Source: Lachnospiraceae bacterium UBA5895 (lineage in GTDB: Bacteria; Bacillota; Clostridia; Lachnospirales; Lachnospiraceae). From it: a stretch of DNA of 28,610 nucleotides. The DNA lies in NCBI GenBank assembly GCA_002431915.1, contig DJEP01000020.1, forward strand, positions 50,426 through 79,035. Direction: 5' to 3'. The position numbers were made by a program, and so were the translations under genes. Below are positions 1 to 7,256 of the stretch, piece after piece. Every line of letters starts with the position of its first letter. Within the stretch, counting starts at the first letter, position 1. The notes under the pieces were generated by a model. That model worked only from the letters and a program-made list of their open reading frames with translations, was not told where the DNA came from and did no database searches.

Positions 1-1
1 T

Positions 2-511
2 GCAGTGGATTCCACAGATATTGTCACAGATATCGAAAGTCTGGATTCGGATGTGGAGATCGTCATGGAGGACTATTTGGATGAGGATATGCAGGTGGCA
101 GAGGCAACACCGGACGAGGGGGAGATCCCCGGCGAGGCGGTACTGACCGGAACGAACGGAGTGGAGGTATTGTCCGCAGCGAGATTGTCCAAGGAGCAGA
201 CCAGAGCCCGGAACAAGGAGACCTTGCTGGAGATCATTAACAGTACGGAACTTGGTGATGCCCAGAAACAGGAAGCCGTGGACAGTATGGTACATATGAC
301 GGAGATCGCAGAAAAAGAAGCCGCAGCGGAGGTACTGCTGCAGGCGAAGGGATTTAGCGAAGCTGTGGTCAGCATCAACGGGGATGCCGTGGATGTGGTG
401 GTCAATGCGGCGGAGCTTAGCGATGTGCAGCGGGCACAGATCGAAGATATTGTAAAAAGAAAGACGGATATTGCGGCGGAAAATATCGTCATCAGTACCA
501 TTGCTCAGTGA
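2..511 (+). CDS. spoIIIAH: Stage III sporulation protein AH (SpoIIIAH), 5'-truncated by window edge
   Basis: The reading frame is open from the first base, so the true start and the expected N-terminal membrane segment lie outside the window; the GTG at base 5 is probably internal. The visible ~169 residues have an acidic linker (about 1-55) and then the conserved SpoIIIAH C-terminal region, with an Arg/Lys/Glu-rich helix (KEQTRARNKETLLEIIN) and the VVNAAELSDVQRAQIEDIV stretch, ending in a short beta-rich tail. In the family, the mother-cell protein SpoIIIAH carries a ring-forming (EscJ-like) domain that binds forespore SpoIIQ across the intermembrane space to form the feeding channel required for late sigma-G activity. 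It is normally the last gene of spoIIIAA-AH, which fits its position before an unrelated gene. The family call is firm; the start cannot be seen. Confidence 0.88.
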   Translation, partial: AVDSTDIVTDIESLDSDVEIVMEDYLDEDMQVAEATPDEGEIPGEAVLTGTNGVEVLSAARLSKEQTRARNKETLLEIINSTELGDAQKQEAVDSMVHMTEIAEKEAAAEVLLQAKGFSEAVVSINGDAVDVVVNAAELSDVQRAQIEDIVKRKTDIAAENIVISTIAQ

Positions 512-519
512 TATTTTTG

Positions 520-548
520 TGTACATAAGGGGAAAATTATGTTATGAT
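520..548 (+). promoter_or_regulatory. Candidate promoter upstream of deoB
   Basis: TGTACA (520-525), a 17-base spacer and TATGAT (543-548), with the extended -10 dinucleotide TG at 540-541. The -35 box matches the vegetative consensus in 4 of 6 positions and the -10 box in 5 of 6. The -10 box is formed by the left end of the adjacent palindrome, so a transcript would start inside the left arm. It is the only reasonable promoter found before deoB, but it is unproven. Confidence 0.35.
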
Positions 549-629
549 ACCAAGGGTCGAGAATCTCAGGATGCTTTTGCAAGCTTGCTTGCAAGAGCAT
601 CCTGAGATTCGAGAGCCTTGGTATCATAA
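542..629. repeat. 88-bp near-perfect palindrome (possible MITE- or REP-like element)
   Basis: Bases 542-585 and 586-629 are reverse complements. Of 44 opposed pairs, 40 are Watson-Crick, one is G-T (576/595) and three are mismatches (556/615, 559/612, 560/611). The ends are TTATGATACCAAGG and its complement; the centre is a GCAAGC/GCTTGC hairpin with essentially no loop. No T-run follows on either strand, so it does not look like an intrinsic terminator. No ORF of its own is evident. Length, symmetry and intergenic position resemble small non-autonomous palindromic repeats; whether other copies exist cannot be seen here. A target-site duplication is not clear. Confidence 0.8.
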
Positions 630-690
630 TAACCTGGAATAGCATGCAAGCAGCCATTTTTCATGGAAAATGCGCGAATGAGGAATGTAT

Positions 691-1857
691 ATGAAGAGAG
701 TCTTTTTAATTGTATTGGACAGCTTCGGTATCGGTGAAATGCCGGATGCCGCAGCTTACGGTGACATCCATGTAAATACACTGGGGAGCGTGTCCAAGAG
801 CCCTTATTTTCATATGGAAAATATGAAAAACATGGGTCTGTTTAACATCGACGGTGTGGAAGTCGGAGAGAAGACAGCACATCCCACGGCTGCGTATGCC
901 CGTATGACGGAGCGCTCCAGAGGAAAGGATACCACCATCGGGCACTGGGAGATTGCAGGCATCTATTCTCCCAAGCCCCTGCCCACCTATCCGGACGGCT
1001 TCCCCGAGGAAGTACTGGAGGAGTTCCGGATCCGTACCGGCAGAGACGTTCTGTGCAACAAGCCTTATTCCGGCACGCAGGTCATTGCGGATTACGGGGA
1101 CGAGCATGTGCGTACCGGCAAGCTGATCGTATATACTTCCGCAGACAGTGTGTTCCAGATCGCTGCCCATGAGGATGTGGTTCCTGTGGAACAGTTATAT
1201 GATTACTGCCGTATCGCGAGACAGATTTTACAGGGCGAACACGGCGTGGGACGTGTTATTGCCAGACCTTTCATCGGTGAGAGCGGACACTATACCCGTA
1301 CCCCCAGAAGACATGATTTTTCCCTGCTGCCTCCCGCAGTTACCATGTTAGACCAGCTGAAGGCTGCCGGCAGGGATGTCATTGCTGTGGGCAAGATTCA
1401 GGATATTTTCGTTGGCAAGGGAATTACCGAGCATGTATACACTTCCGGCAATGCAGAAGGTATCGAGCGGACTTTGGAATATCTGGATAAGGATTTCGAG
1501 GGACTCTGCTTTATTAATTTAGTAGATTACGATATGCTCTACGGTCACAGAAGAGATGTGGACGGTTATGCGAAGGCACTGGCTTATTTTGATGAGAAGC
1601 TTCCTGAGATTCAGGCGATGATGGGACCCGAGGATATTCTGATGATCACGGCAGACCACGGCTGCGATCCCGCTTATACGGCCACCACGGATCACACCAG
1701 AGAATATACCCCGTTTATCATGTACGGTGCCCCTGTGACACCGGGCAGCCGCGGAACGAGACCGACCTTTTCCGATATCGGAGCTACCGTACTGGATTAT
1801 TTCGGAATGAAACCGGAGTTTGAAGGAAATTCTGCGCTGAAGGCAGACCCGTCGTAG
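691..1857 (+). CDS. deoB: Phosphopentomutase DeoB
   Basis: Interconverts (deoxy)ribose 1-phosphate and (deoxy)ribose 5-phosphate, linking nucleoside salvage to the pentose phosphate pathway; cytosolic, Mn-dependent, alkaline-phosphatase superfamily. Visible motifs: the N-terminal metal-binding VLDSFGIGEMPDA, the KDTTIGHWEIAG loop holding the catalytic threonine that is phosphorylated in the family, and the C-terminal metal cluster ADHGCDPAYTATTDHTREYTP. The length of 388 aa is normal. I chose the ATG at 691 over the in-frame ATG at 685 because the GAGGA box (680-684) lies 6 bases before 691 but touches 685. No nucleoside phosphorylase or deaminase gene is adjacent, so it is not in a classical deo operon. 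The palindrome lies 61 bases upstream. Confidence 0.96.
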   Translation: MKRVFLIVLDSFGIGEMPDAAAYGDIHVNTLGSVSKSPYFHMENMKNMGLFNIDGVEVGEKTAHPTAAYARMTERSRGKDTTIGHWEIAGIYSPKPLPTYPDGFPEEVLEEFRIRTGRDVLCNKPYSGTQVIADYGDEHVRTGKLIVYTSADSVFQIAAHEDVVPVEQLYDYCRIARQILQGEHGVGRVIARPFIGESGHYTRTPRRHDFSLLPPAVTMLDQLKAAGRDVIAVGKIQDIFVGKGITEHVYTSGNAEGIERTLEYLDKDFEGLCFINLVDYDMLYGHRRDVDGYAKALAYFDEKLPEIQAMMGPEDILMITADHGCDPAYTATTDHTREYTPFIMYGAPVTPGSRGTRPTFSDIGATVLDYFGMKPEFEGNSALKADPS

Positions 1858-1970
1858 GCGGCAGCTTTTGGAACAGATTCCCAAGGATTCAGAATCACCT
1901 TTGTAGAAAAACATTTCGCAGAGTTCTGAATGGCTACACAGATTTTTGATATATTTGGAGGACTATAGTA

Positions 1971-3569
1971 GTGAGCAATAATTATACAGAAGAGATCAAT
2001 CGCCGTCGTACTTTTGCCATTATCTCCCACCCGGATGCCGGTAAGACGACCCTGACCGAGAAGTTCCTGCTCTACGGAGGAGCCATCAATCTGGCGGGAA
2101 GCGTAAAAGGTAAGGCAACCGCAAGACATGCGGTGTCCGACTGGATGCAGATCGAGAAGGACAGAGGTATCTCCGTAACTTCTTCCGTACTGCAGTTTGA
2201 ATATGACGGTTATTGCATCAATATCCTGGATACCCCGGGACATCAGGACTTCTCTGAGGATACGTATCGTACCCTGATGGCAGCGGATTCCGCAGTCATG
2301 GTCATCGATGCGTCCAAGGGTGTCGAGGCACAGACCAGAAAGCTGTTCAAAGTCTGTGTCATGCGTAAGATCCCTATTTTTACCTTTATTAACAAAATGG
2401 ACCGTGAGGCAAGAGATACCTTTGAACTGTTAGATGATATCGAGAAGGAGCTGGGCATTGCCACCTGTCCCATCAACTGGCCCATCGGTTCGGGTAAGGA
2501 ATTCCAGGGTGTCTATGACCGTGAGAAAAAGTGTGTGATCGCTTATTCCGATACCGAGAAGGGAACGAAGGAGGGAACCTCCACCGAGATTCCCATTCAG
2601 GATGAAGAACATCTGAAGGAACTGATCGGAGAGGACGCGGCGGACAAGCTGTTAGGCGAAGTGGAACTGTTGGACGGTGCCAGCGCAGAGTTTGATTTAG
2701 ACGAAGTGCAGAAGGGTAACCTGACCCCCGTATGTTTCGGATCCGCTCTGACCAACTTCGGTGTGGAGATTTTCTTAAAGCATTTCCTGAATATGACCAC
2801 CACACCTCTGCCCAGAAAAGCGGACATCGGCATGATCAATCCTACAGAGCATGAGTTCAGCGCCTTTGTATTCAAGATCCAGGCGAATATGAACAAAGCC
2901 CACAGAGACCGTATTGCATTTATGCGTATCTGCTCAGGCAAATTCGATGCCAACATGGAAGTGCGTCATGTGCAGGGCAATAAGGTGATGAGATTATCCC
3001 AGCCCCAGCAGATCATGGCGGATGAACGTAAGATCTTAAATGAGGCTTATGCCGGAGATATTATCGGTGTGTTCGATCCCGGTATTTTTTCCATCGGAGA
3101 TACCTTGTGCATGCCCAAGGAGAAGTTCCGGTACGAAGGGATTCCTACCTTCGCACCGGAGCATTTCGCGAGAGTGCGCCAGGTGGATACCATGAAGAGA
3201 AAACAGTTCGTCAAGGGCGTGGAGCAGATCGCTCAGGAAGGTGCCATCCAGATCTTCCAGGAGTTCAACACCGGTCTGGAAGAGATCATCGTAGGCGTAG
3301 TCGGTGTACTGCAGTTCGATGTATTAAAGTACCGTCTGGAGAATGAATACAATGTGGAGATCCGTCTGGAGAACCTGCCTTATGAGCATATCCGCTGGAT
3401 CGAGAACAAGGATGAGATCGATCTTGCCAAGCTGTCCGGTACTTCCGACATGAAGAAGGTTAAGGACATGAAGGGAAATCCTTTGCTTCTGTTCGTTAAT
3501 TCCTGGAGCATTGGCATGACTCTGGACCGTAACAAAGGACTGGTGCTGACGGAGTTCGGACGCAACTAA
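1971..3569 (+). CDS. prfC: Peptide chain release factor 3 (RF3)
   Basis: Ribosomal GTPase that recycles RF1/RF2 after peptide release. The 532-aa length fits RF3. The G domain begins with SHPDAGKTTLTEK (P-loop, residues 19-31), followed by the switch II motif DTPGHQDF and the G4 motif NKMDR. The RF3-type second and third domains follow (for example FVFKIQANMNKAHRDRIAFMR and GVVGVLQFDVLKYRL). The start is GTG, preceded by GGAGG at 1957-1961 with a 9-base spacer. This is RF3 rather than EF-G or a tetracycline ribosomal-protection protein because of its length and the RF3-specific HPDAGKTTLTEK loop. It lies 113 bases after deoB, and I find no clear promoter in that gap. Confidence 0.96.
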   Translation: MSNNYTEEINRRRTFAIISHPDAGKTTLTEKFLLYGGAINLAGSVKGKATARHAVSDWMQIEKDRGISVTSSVLQFEYDGYCINILDTPGHQDFSEDTYRTLMAADSAVMVIDASKGVEAQTRKLFKVCVMRKIPIFTFINKMDREARDTFELLDDIEKELGIATCPINWPIGSGKEFQGVYDREKKCVIAYSDTEKGTKEGTSTEIPIQDEEHLKELIGEDAADKLLGEVELLDGASAEFDLDEVQKGNLTPVCFGSALTNFGVEIFLKHFLNMTTTPLPRKADIGMINPTEHEFSAFVFKIQANMNKAHRDRIAFMRICSGKFDANMEVRHVQGNKVMRLSQPQQIMADERKILNEAYAGDIIGVFDPGIFSIGDTLCMPKEKFRYEGIPTFAPEHFARVRQVDTMKRKQFVKGVEQIAQEGAIQIFQEFNTGLEEIIVGVVGVLQFDVLKYRLENEYNVEIRLENLPYEHIRWIENKDEIDLAKLSGTSDMKKVKDMKGNPLLLFVNSWSIGMTLDRNKGLVLTEFGRN

Positions 3570-3619
3570 TACCGGAAATATACCTGAGAGAACGAGATAA
3601 CACATGTGCAGGGGATAGA

Positions 3620-4861
3620 ATGCGGGAAATGTTTCAGGGAAGATTTAAAAAAATATATATGGTACTTTTCATGCTGCTGTTTCTGACAGGATGTTCCCCG
3701 GAGGAGATCCTGGCGGAAGTGCCGCAGACCATCGTACTGCCAGAGGCGCAGATCGACAGTCTGCCCGGACAGGAAGCGGAGGAGACGACCGCAGAAAGCG
3801 ACCATACAGAGAGCTGTTCCCTCTTGGAGGAGGGAGGCTCTCGTTTTGCATACGAGAGTCTGGACGCACAGGAACAGATCTGGTACGGAGAGATCGAGCA
3901 GACACTGGGAGAGATGACGGATACGGTAAAACTGTCCACAGAGCCTATCGGGCAGGGGCTGGACGAGCAGGACATCGACCGGATCTTTCAGTGTGTGCTG
4001 ATCGATCATCCCGAGATCTTTTATACTACGGGATACACCTACACCAAATATTCCAGAGGGGACCGGACGGTAGGAATCGATTTTGCGGGAACCTATTCGA
4101 TGTCCCGGGAAGAAGCGGTGGAAAAGGCGGAAGAGATCCGCGGGAGGGCTTCGGAATGGCTGGCGGATATCCCTGAGGATGCATCGGAATATGATAAAGT
4201 AAAAGCAGTCTATGAGAAAATCATATTTTTCACCAATTATGATCTGGATGCCTCGGACAATCAGAACATTGCCTCGGTATTTTTAGGGAATTCTTCGGTC
4301 TGTCAGGGATATGCCAAAGCGACACAGTATCTGCTGAACCGTCTGGGAGTGATGTGCACGCTGGTACAGGGAACGGTGGACACCGGGGAGGCACATGCCT
4401 GGAATCTGGTGCGGGTGGACGGCGACTATTATTATGTGGATACGACCTGGGGAGATGCCTCCTACCGCATGGAGAATGGCAGCGGGCAGGAAGAATTACC
4501 GGAGATCAATTACGATTATCTGTGTGTGACCACGCAGGATCTGCTTCGTACCCACCGCATCGAAAGTGTGGTAAACATGCCGGAATGTACTGCCACGCAG
4601 GCAAATTACTATGTCAGGGAAGGTGCGTATTTTACGGCATATGACGCAGAACAGATGCAGAGCATCTTTGACAGGGCATGGGAGAGCGGCAGGACGGAGA
4701 TTACATTAAAATGCGCGGATGAGGAATGCTACCGGGAGATCTGCGGGGTGCTGATCGATGAGCAGGAGATCTTTTCCTATATGCCGGAAAACAGCGGTAC
4801 CATTGCTTATGCGCAGAATGGCAAACAATTATCCTTGACTTTTTGGGTGACAAATGAATAA
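3620..4861 (+). CDS. Transglutaminase-like lipoprotein
   Basis: Predicted surface lipoprotein of 413 aa. A lysine-rich start and hydrophobic segment (about 10-24) end in a lipobox LTG-C with Cys25 as the lipidated residue. An acidic linker (about 26-75) follows. The core has a transglutaminase/papain-like triad: Cys228 in SSVCQGYAK, His259 in GEAHAWNLV and Asp274 in YYVDTTWGD, all in the expected order and spacing. Members of this superfamily act as proteases, peptide cross-linkers or binding proteins; the substrate here is unknown. About 100 residues follow the core and are not recognised. The start ATG follows AGGGGA by about 5 bases. It follows prfC by 50 bases with no terminator, so co-transcription is possible. 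The promoter of the next operon overlaps its 3' end. Confidence 0.85.
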   Translation: MREMFQGRFKKIYMVLFMLLFLTGCSPEEILAEVPQTIVLPEAQIDSLPGQEAEETTAESDHTESCSLLEEGGSRFAYESLDAQEQIWYGEIEQTLGEMTDTVKLSTEPIGQGLDEQDIDRIFQCVLIDHPEIFYTTGYTYTKYSRGDRTVGIDFAGTYSMSREEAVEKAEEIRGRASEWLADIPEDASEYDKVKAVYEKIIFFTNYDLDASDNQNIASVFLGNSSVCQGYAKATQYLLNRLGVMCTLVQGTVDTGEAHAWNLVRVDGDYYYVDTTWGDASYRMENGSGQEELPEINYDYLCVTTQDLLRTHRIESVVNMPECTATQANYYVREGAYFTAYDAEQMQSIFDRAWESGRTEITLKCADEECYREICGVLIDEQEIFSYMPENSGTIAYAQNGKQLSLTFWVTNE

Positions 4862-4875
4862 GGATTTGGTATACT
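4847..4875 (+). promoter_or_regulatory. Extended -10 promoter of the asp23-nusB-...-recN operon
   Basis: GTGACA (4847-4852), a 17-base spacer and TATACT (4870-4875) preceded by TGG at 4867-4869 (extended -10). It overlaps the stop codon of the transglutaminase gene. Transcription would start near 4882, leaving a leader of about 30 bases with the AGGAGG box at 4896-4901 before the ATG at 4912. No other strong promoter was seen before 14100, so it may drive the whole ten-gene block. Confidence 0.65.
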
Positions 4876-4911
4876 GTAACTAATTAGTTATTATTAGGAG
4901 GATCAGCTATC

Positions 4912-5298
4912 ATGGAAAAAGAAATAGATAAGAAGAACCTGGTATTAAAGGAAGATGAGAGCATCGGTACCGTACAGATCGCAGATGATGTAGTAGCAAT
5001 GATCGCATCCCTGGCAGCTACCGAAGTAGACGGTGTCAGCGCCATGGCAGGCAATATCACCAACGAACTCATGAGCAAGGTAGGCGTGAAGAATCTTACC
5101 AAGGGCGTTAAGGTGGAAGTACAGGACAAGAATGTGACCGTGGATCTGGCAGTGACCATGGAGTACGACTACAACATCCCCACCACCTGCCAGGCAGTAC
5201 AGCAGAAGGTGAAGAATGCCATCGAGTATATGACAGGACTGACCTGCTCAGATGTAAACATCCGCATTGCCGGTGTGAACATGAAGAAGGACAAATAA
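4912..5298 (+). CDS. Asp23/Gls24 family envelope stress response protein
   Basis: A 128-aa protein of the Asp23/Gls24 (DUF322) family. The core reads VQIADDVVAMIASLAATEVDGVSAM, then VKVEVQDKNVTVDLAVTMEYDYNIP and a C-terminal VQQKVKNAIEYMTGLTCSDVNIRIAGV, the standard pattern. There is no signal peptide, so it is cytosolic or membrane-associated through partners. Family members are linked to cell-envelope homeostasis in Firmicutes, but the biochemical role is not settled. A copy just before nusB is a recurring arrangement in Clostridia and Bacilli (established context). AGGAGG lies 10 bases before the ATG. nusB follows after 21 bases. Confidence 0.9.
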   Translation: MEKEIDKKNLVLKEDESIGTVQIADDVVAMIASLAATEVDGVSAMAGNITNELMSKVGVKNLTKGVKVEVQDKNVTVDLAVTMEYDYNIPTTCQAVQQKVKNAIEYMTGLTCSDVNIRIAGVNMKKDK

Positions 5299-5319
5299 GA
5301 GGAATTACAGGAAGATATT

Positions 5320-5730
5320 ATGGGAAGACACGAGCAGAGAGAACAGGTTTTCAAACTTTTATACCGTGTGGAGTTTCATGCACCGGAAGATATGCCGGAA
5401 CAGATCGCATTGTTCCGCGAGAATAACGAGGAAGTTCCTTCCTGGCAGGATGCGGATGCCATTGCAGTCCGTTTCGAGAAGATTAAGGACAAGATTCCGG
5501 AACTTGATAAGCTGTTGAATGAGAATACCGAAGGCTGGGATACCACCCGCGTGGGCAAGGTAGAACTTGCAGTGTTACGTCTGGGTGCGTACGAACTGCA
5601 CTATGATGACGATATCCCGGACGGGGTAGCAATCAACGAGGCGGTAGAGATCGCCAAAAAATACGGTCAGGAGAGCTCCGGCGGATTTGTCAATGCGATC
5701 CTTGCCAAGATTATGAAATCCGGTGAGTAG
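5320..5730 (+). CDS. nusB: Transcription antitermination factor NusB
   Basis: All-helical RNA-binding protein of 136 aa. It pairs with ribosomal protein S10 (NusE) on boxA to promote rRNA antitermination. Recognisable features are the N-terminal GRHEQREQVFKLLYRVEF and the C-terminal LRLGAYELHYDDDIPDGVAINEAVEIAKKYGQESSGGFVNAILAKI, the usual NusB signature including the invariant GFVNA-x-L. The length is typical. The ATG follows a weak purine-rich site. Its last 8 bases overlap the GTG start of xseA, which suggests translational coupling. Confidence 0.96.
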   Translation: MGRHEQREQVFKLLYRVEFHAPEDMPEQIALFRENNEEVPSWQDADAIAVRFEKIKDKIPELDKLLNENTEGWDTTRVGKVELAVLRLGAYELHYDDDIPDGVAINEAVEIAKKYGQESSGGFVNAILAKIMKSGE

Positions 5731-6946
5731 GATACAGAATGTAATCAGCGTAAGACAACTGAATACGTACATTAAAAATATGTTCACGCAGGATTACTTT
5801 TTACAGACGGTGTTTGTAAAAGGTGAGGTAAGCAACTGTAAATACCATCCCTCTGGACATATTTATTTTACGTTAAAGGATTCTGCCAGTGCCCTGAACT
5901 GTATTATGTTCGCGGGAGACCGCAAGGGGATTGCGTTCCGGCTGACGGAAGGACAGCAGGTAATTGCAAGGGGCAGTGTGAGTGTATTTGAGCGTGACGG
6001 CAGATACCAGCTGTATGTGAAGGAAGTAACCTTAGACGGTGCCGGTGCCCTATATGAAAAATACGAACAGTTAAAGCGGGAGCTGGCGGAAGAGGGCATG
6101 TTTGCCCCGGAGTATAAGCAGCCCATTCCGAAGTACATTCATACCCTGGGTGTGGTGACGGCGGATACCGGCGCGGCAGTGCGGGATATCATACAGATCG
6201 CCACCAGACGTAACCCCTATGTACAGATCATTTTATATCCGGCACTGGTACAGGGGGCTTCGGCAGCGCCTTCTATTGTGAACGGGATCCGGGCACTGGA
6301 GAGACAGGGCGTGGATGTCATGATCGTGGGACGTGGCGGCGGATCCATAGAGGATCTGTGGGCGTTTAATGAGAGAATGGTAGCACAGGCGGTATTTGAC
6401 TGTACAGTGCCCATTATCTCGGCGGTAGGACATGAGACCGATACCACGATTATCGATTATGTATCGGATCTGCGGGCACCGACACCGTCCGCGGCGGCGG
6501 AACTGGCGGTGACGTCGGTGAGTGATATCGATCAGGAGATCCTGGGCGGACAGGAGAGGCTGTACCGGCAGATGGACAGGGTGCTGCGGCGCAAGAAGCA
6601 GCAGGCGGAACAGATGGAGATGCGCTTGAAATATTTAAGCCCGACCAACCGCATCCGTGAGAAGAGAACTTACAGCATACAGCTGGAAGACCGGTTACAG
6701 AACCGGATGCAGGATGTGTTACGTGACCGCAGGCACACCCTGGCACTTTATATTGAGCGAATGAAGGCAGTCTCACCGTTAGAGAAGTTGAACAGTGGTT
6801 TCTCCTATGTGGAAGATACGAATGGAAAAAATATTCGTTCCGTGACACAGGTGAAGGAAGGCGACAGCCTGCGGATCCGGGTAAGTGACGGCATGATCGA
6901 TACCAAAGTGGAACAGGTGCAGCAGGAAGACAGATTCACCGTGTGA
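5723..6946 (+). CDS. xseA: Exodeoxyribonuclease VII large subunit
   Basis: Catalytic and DNA-binding subunit of ExoVII, which degrades single-stranded DNA to oligonucleotides. It has 407 aa. The N-terminal OB-fold holds SVRQLNTYIK and FVKGEVSNCKYHPSGHIYFTLKD. The catalytic region has VVTADTGAAVRDI, VMIVGRGGGSIEDLWAFNE and ISAVGHETDTTIIDYVSDLRAPTPSAAAE, all hallmark XseA motifs. A coiled-coil region (about 265-340) and a short C-terminal beta domain follow. The start is GTG at 5723, inside the end of nusB; no better ATG exists before the conserved N-terminus. xseB follows after 36 bases. Confidence 0.96.
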   Translation: MSRIQNVISVRQLNTYIKNMFTQDYFLQTVFVKGEVSNCKYHPSGHIYFTLKDSASALNCIMFAGDRKGIAFRLTEGQQVIARGSVSVFERDGRYQLYVKEVTLDGAGALYEKYEQLKRELAEEGMFAPEYKQPIPKYIHTLGVVTADTGAAVRDIIQIATRRNPYVQIILYPALVQGASAAPSIVNGIRALERQGVDVMIVGRGGGSIEDLWAFNERMVAQAVFDCTVPIISAVGHETDTTIIDYVSDLRAPTPSAAAELAVTSVSDIDQEILGGQERLYRQMDRVLRRKKQQAEQMEMRLKYLSPTNRIREKRTYSIQLEDRLQNRMQDVLRDRRHTLALYIERMKAVSPLEKLNSGFSYVEDTNGKNIRSVTQVKEGDSLRIRVSDGMIDTKVEQVQQEDRFTV

Positions 6947-6982
6947 TCCGATGAAGAGGACCATGGACGGAGGTATTAAATT

Positions 6983-7222
6983 TTGGCTGGAAAAAAGAAA
7001 ACAGAAGAACAGGAACAACGCAGCCTGGAAGAGAATTTTTCCGAACTGGAGGAGCTGATAGAACAGCTGGAAGCAGAGGATATTTCTCTGGAGGATGCGT
7101 TTACGGCATACAGTAAGGGAATGAATGTCCTGAAACAATGCAATGAACAGATCGACCGGGTGGAGAAGCAGGTCATGAAGCTGAACGAAGAGGGGGCACT
7201 GGAGCCTCTGGATCCACAGTAA
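6983..7222 (+). CDS. xseB: Exodeoxyribonuclease VII small subunit
   Basis: Small helical subunit (79 aa) that binds the XseA coiled coil. The family core is plain: LEENFSELEELIEQLEAEDISLEDAFTAYSKGMNVLKQCNEQIDRVEKQV. The start appears to be TTG at 6983, because GGAGG (6969-6973) lies 9 bases upstream and no ATG or GTG precedes the conserved part in frame. A weak start could help limit the amount of small subunit. It lies directly after xseA, as usual, and is followed after 34 bases by the prenyl synthase. Confidence 0.93.
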   Translation: MAGKKKTEEQEQRSLEENFSELEELIEQLEAEDISLEDAFTAYSKGMNVLKQCNEQIDRVEKQVMKLNEEGALEPLDPQ

Positions 7223-7256
7223 ACATACCGGCAGGAAGAGGAAGGATGGCATTGAC

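Noticed and set aside
655..672. Small hairpin (CATTTT / AAAATG) just upstream of deoB
   Set aside because: Six AT-rich pairs with a 6-base loop; too weak to separate from chance.
566..781. A 71-aa - strand frame running through the palindrome
   Set aside because: Reads through the repeat into antisense deoB; no ribosome-binding site and no known domain.
1887..1931. 8-bp inverted repeat (ATTCAGAA / TTCTGAAT) between deoB and prfC as a terminator
   Set aside because: The 29-base centre and the lack of a T-run make it a poor terminator; probably chance.
3691..4176. A 161-aa + strand frame within the transglutaminase lipoprotein gene
   Set aside because: Gly/Arg-rich low-complexity product typical of a shifted frame; the other frame encodes a lipobox and an intact triad.
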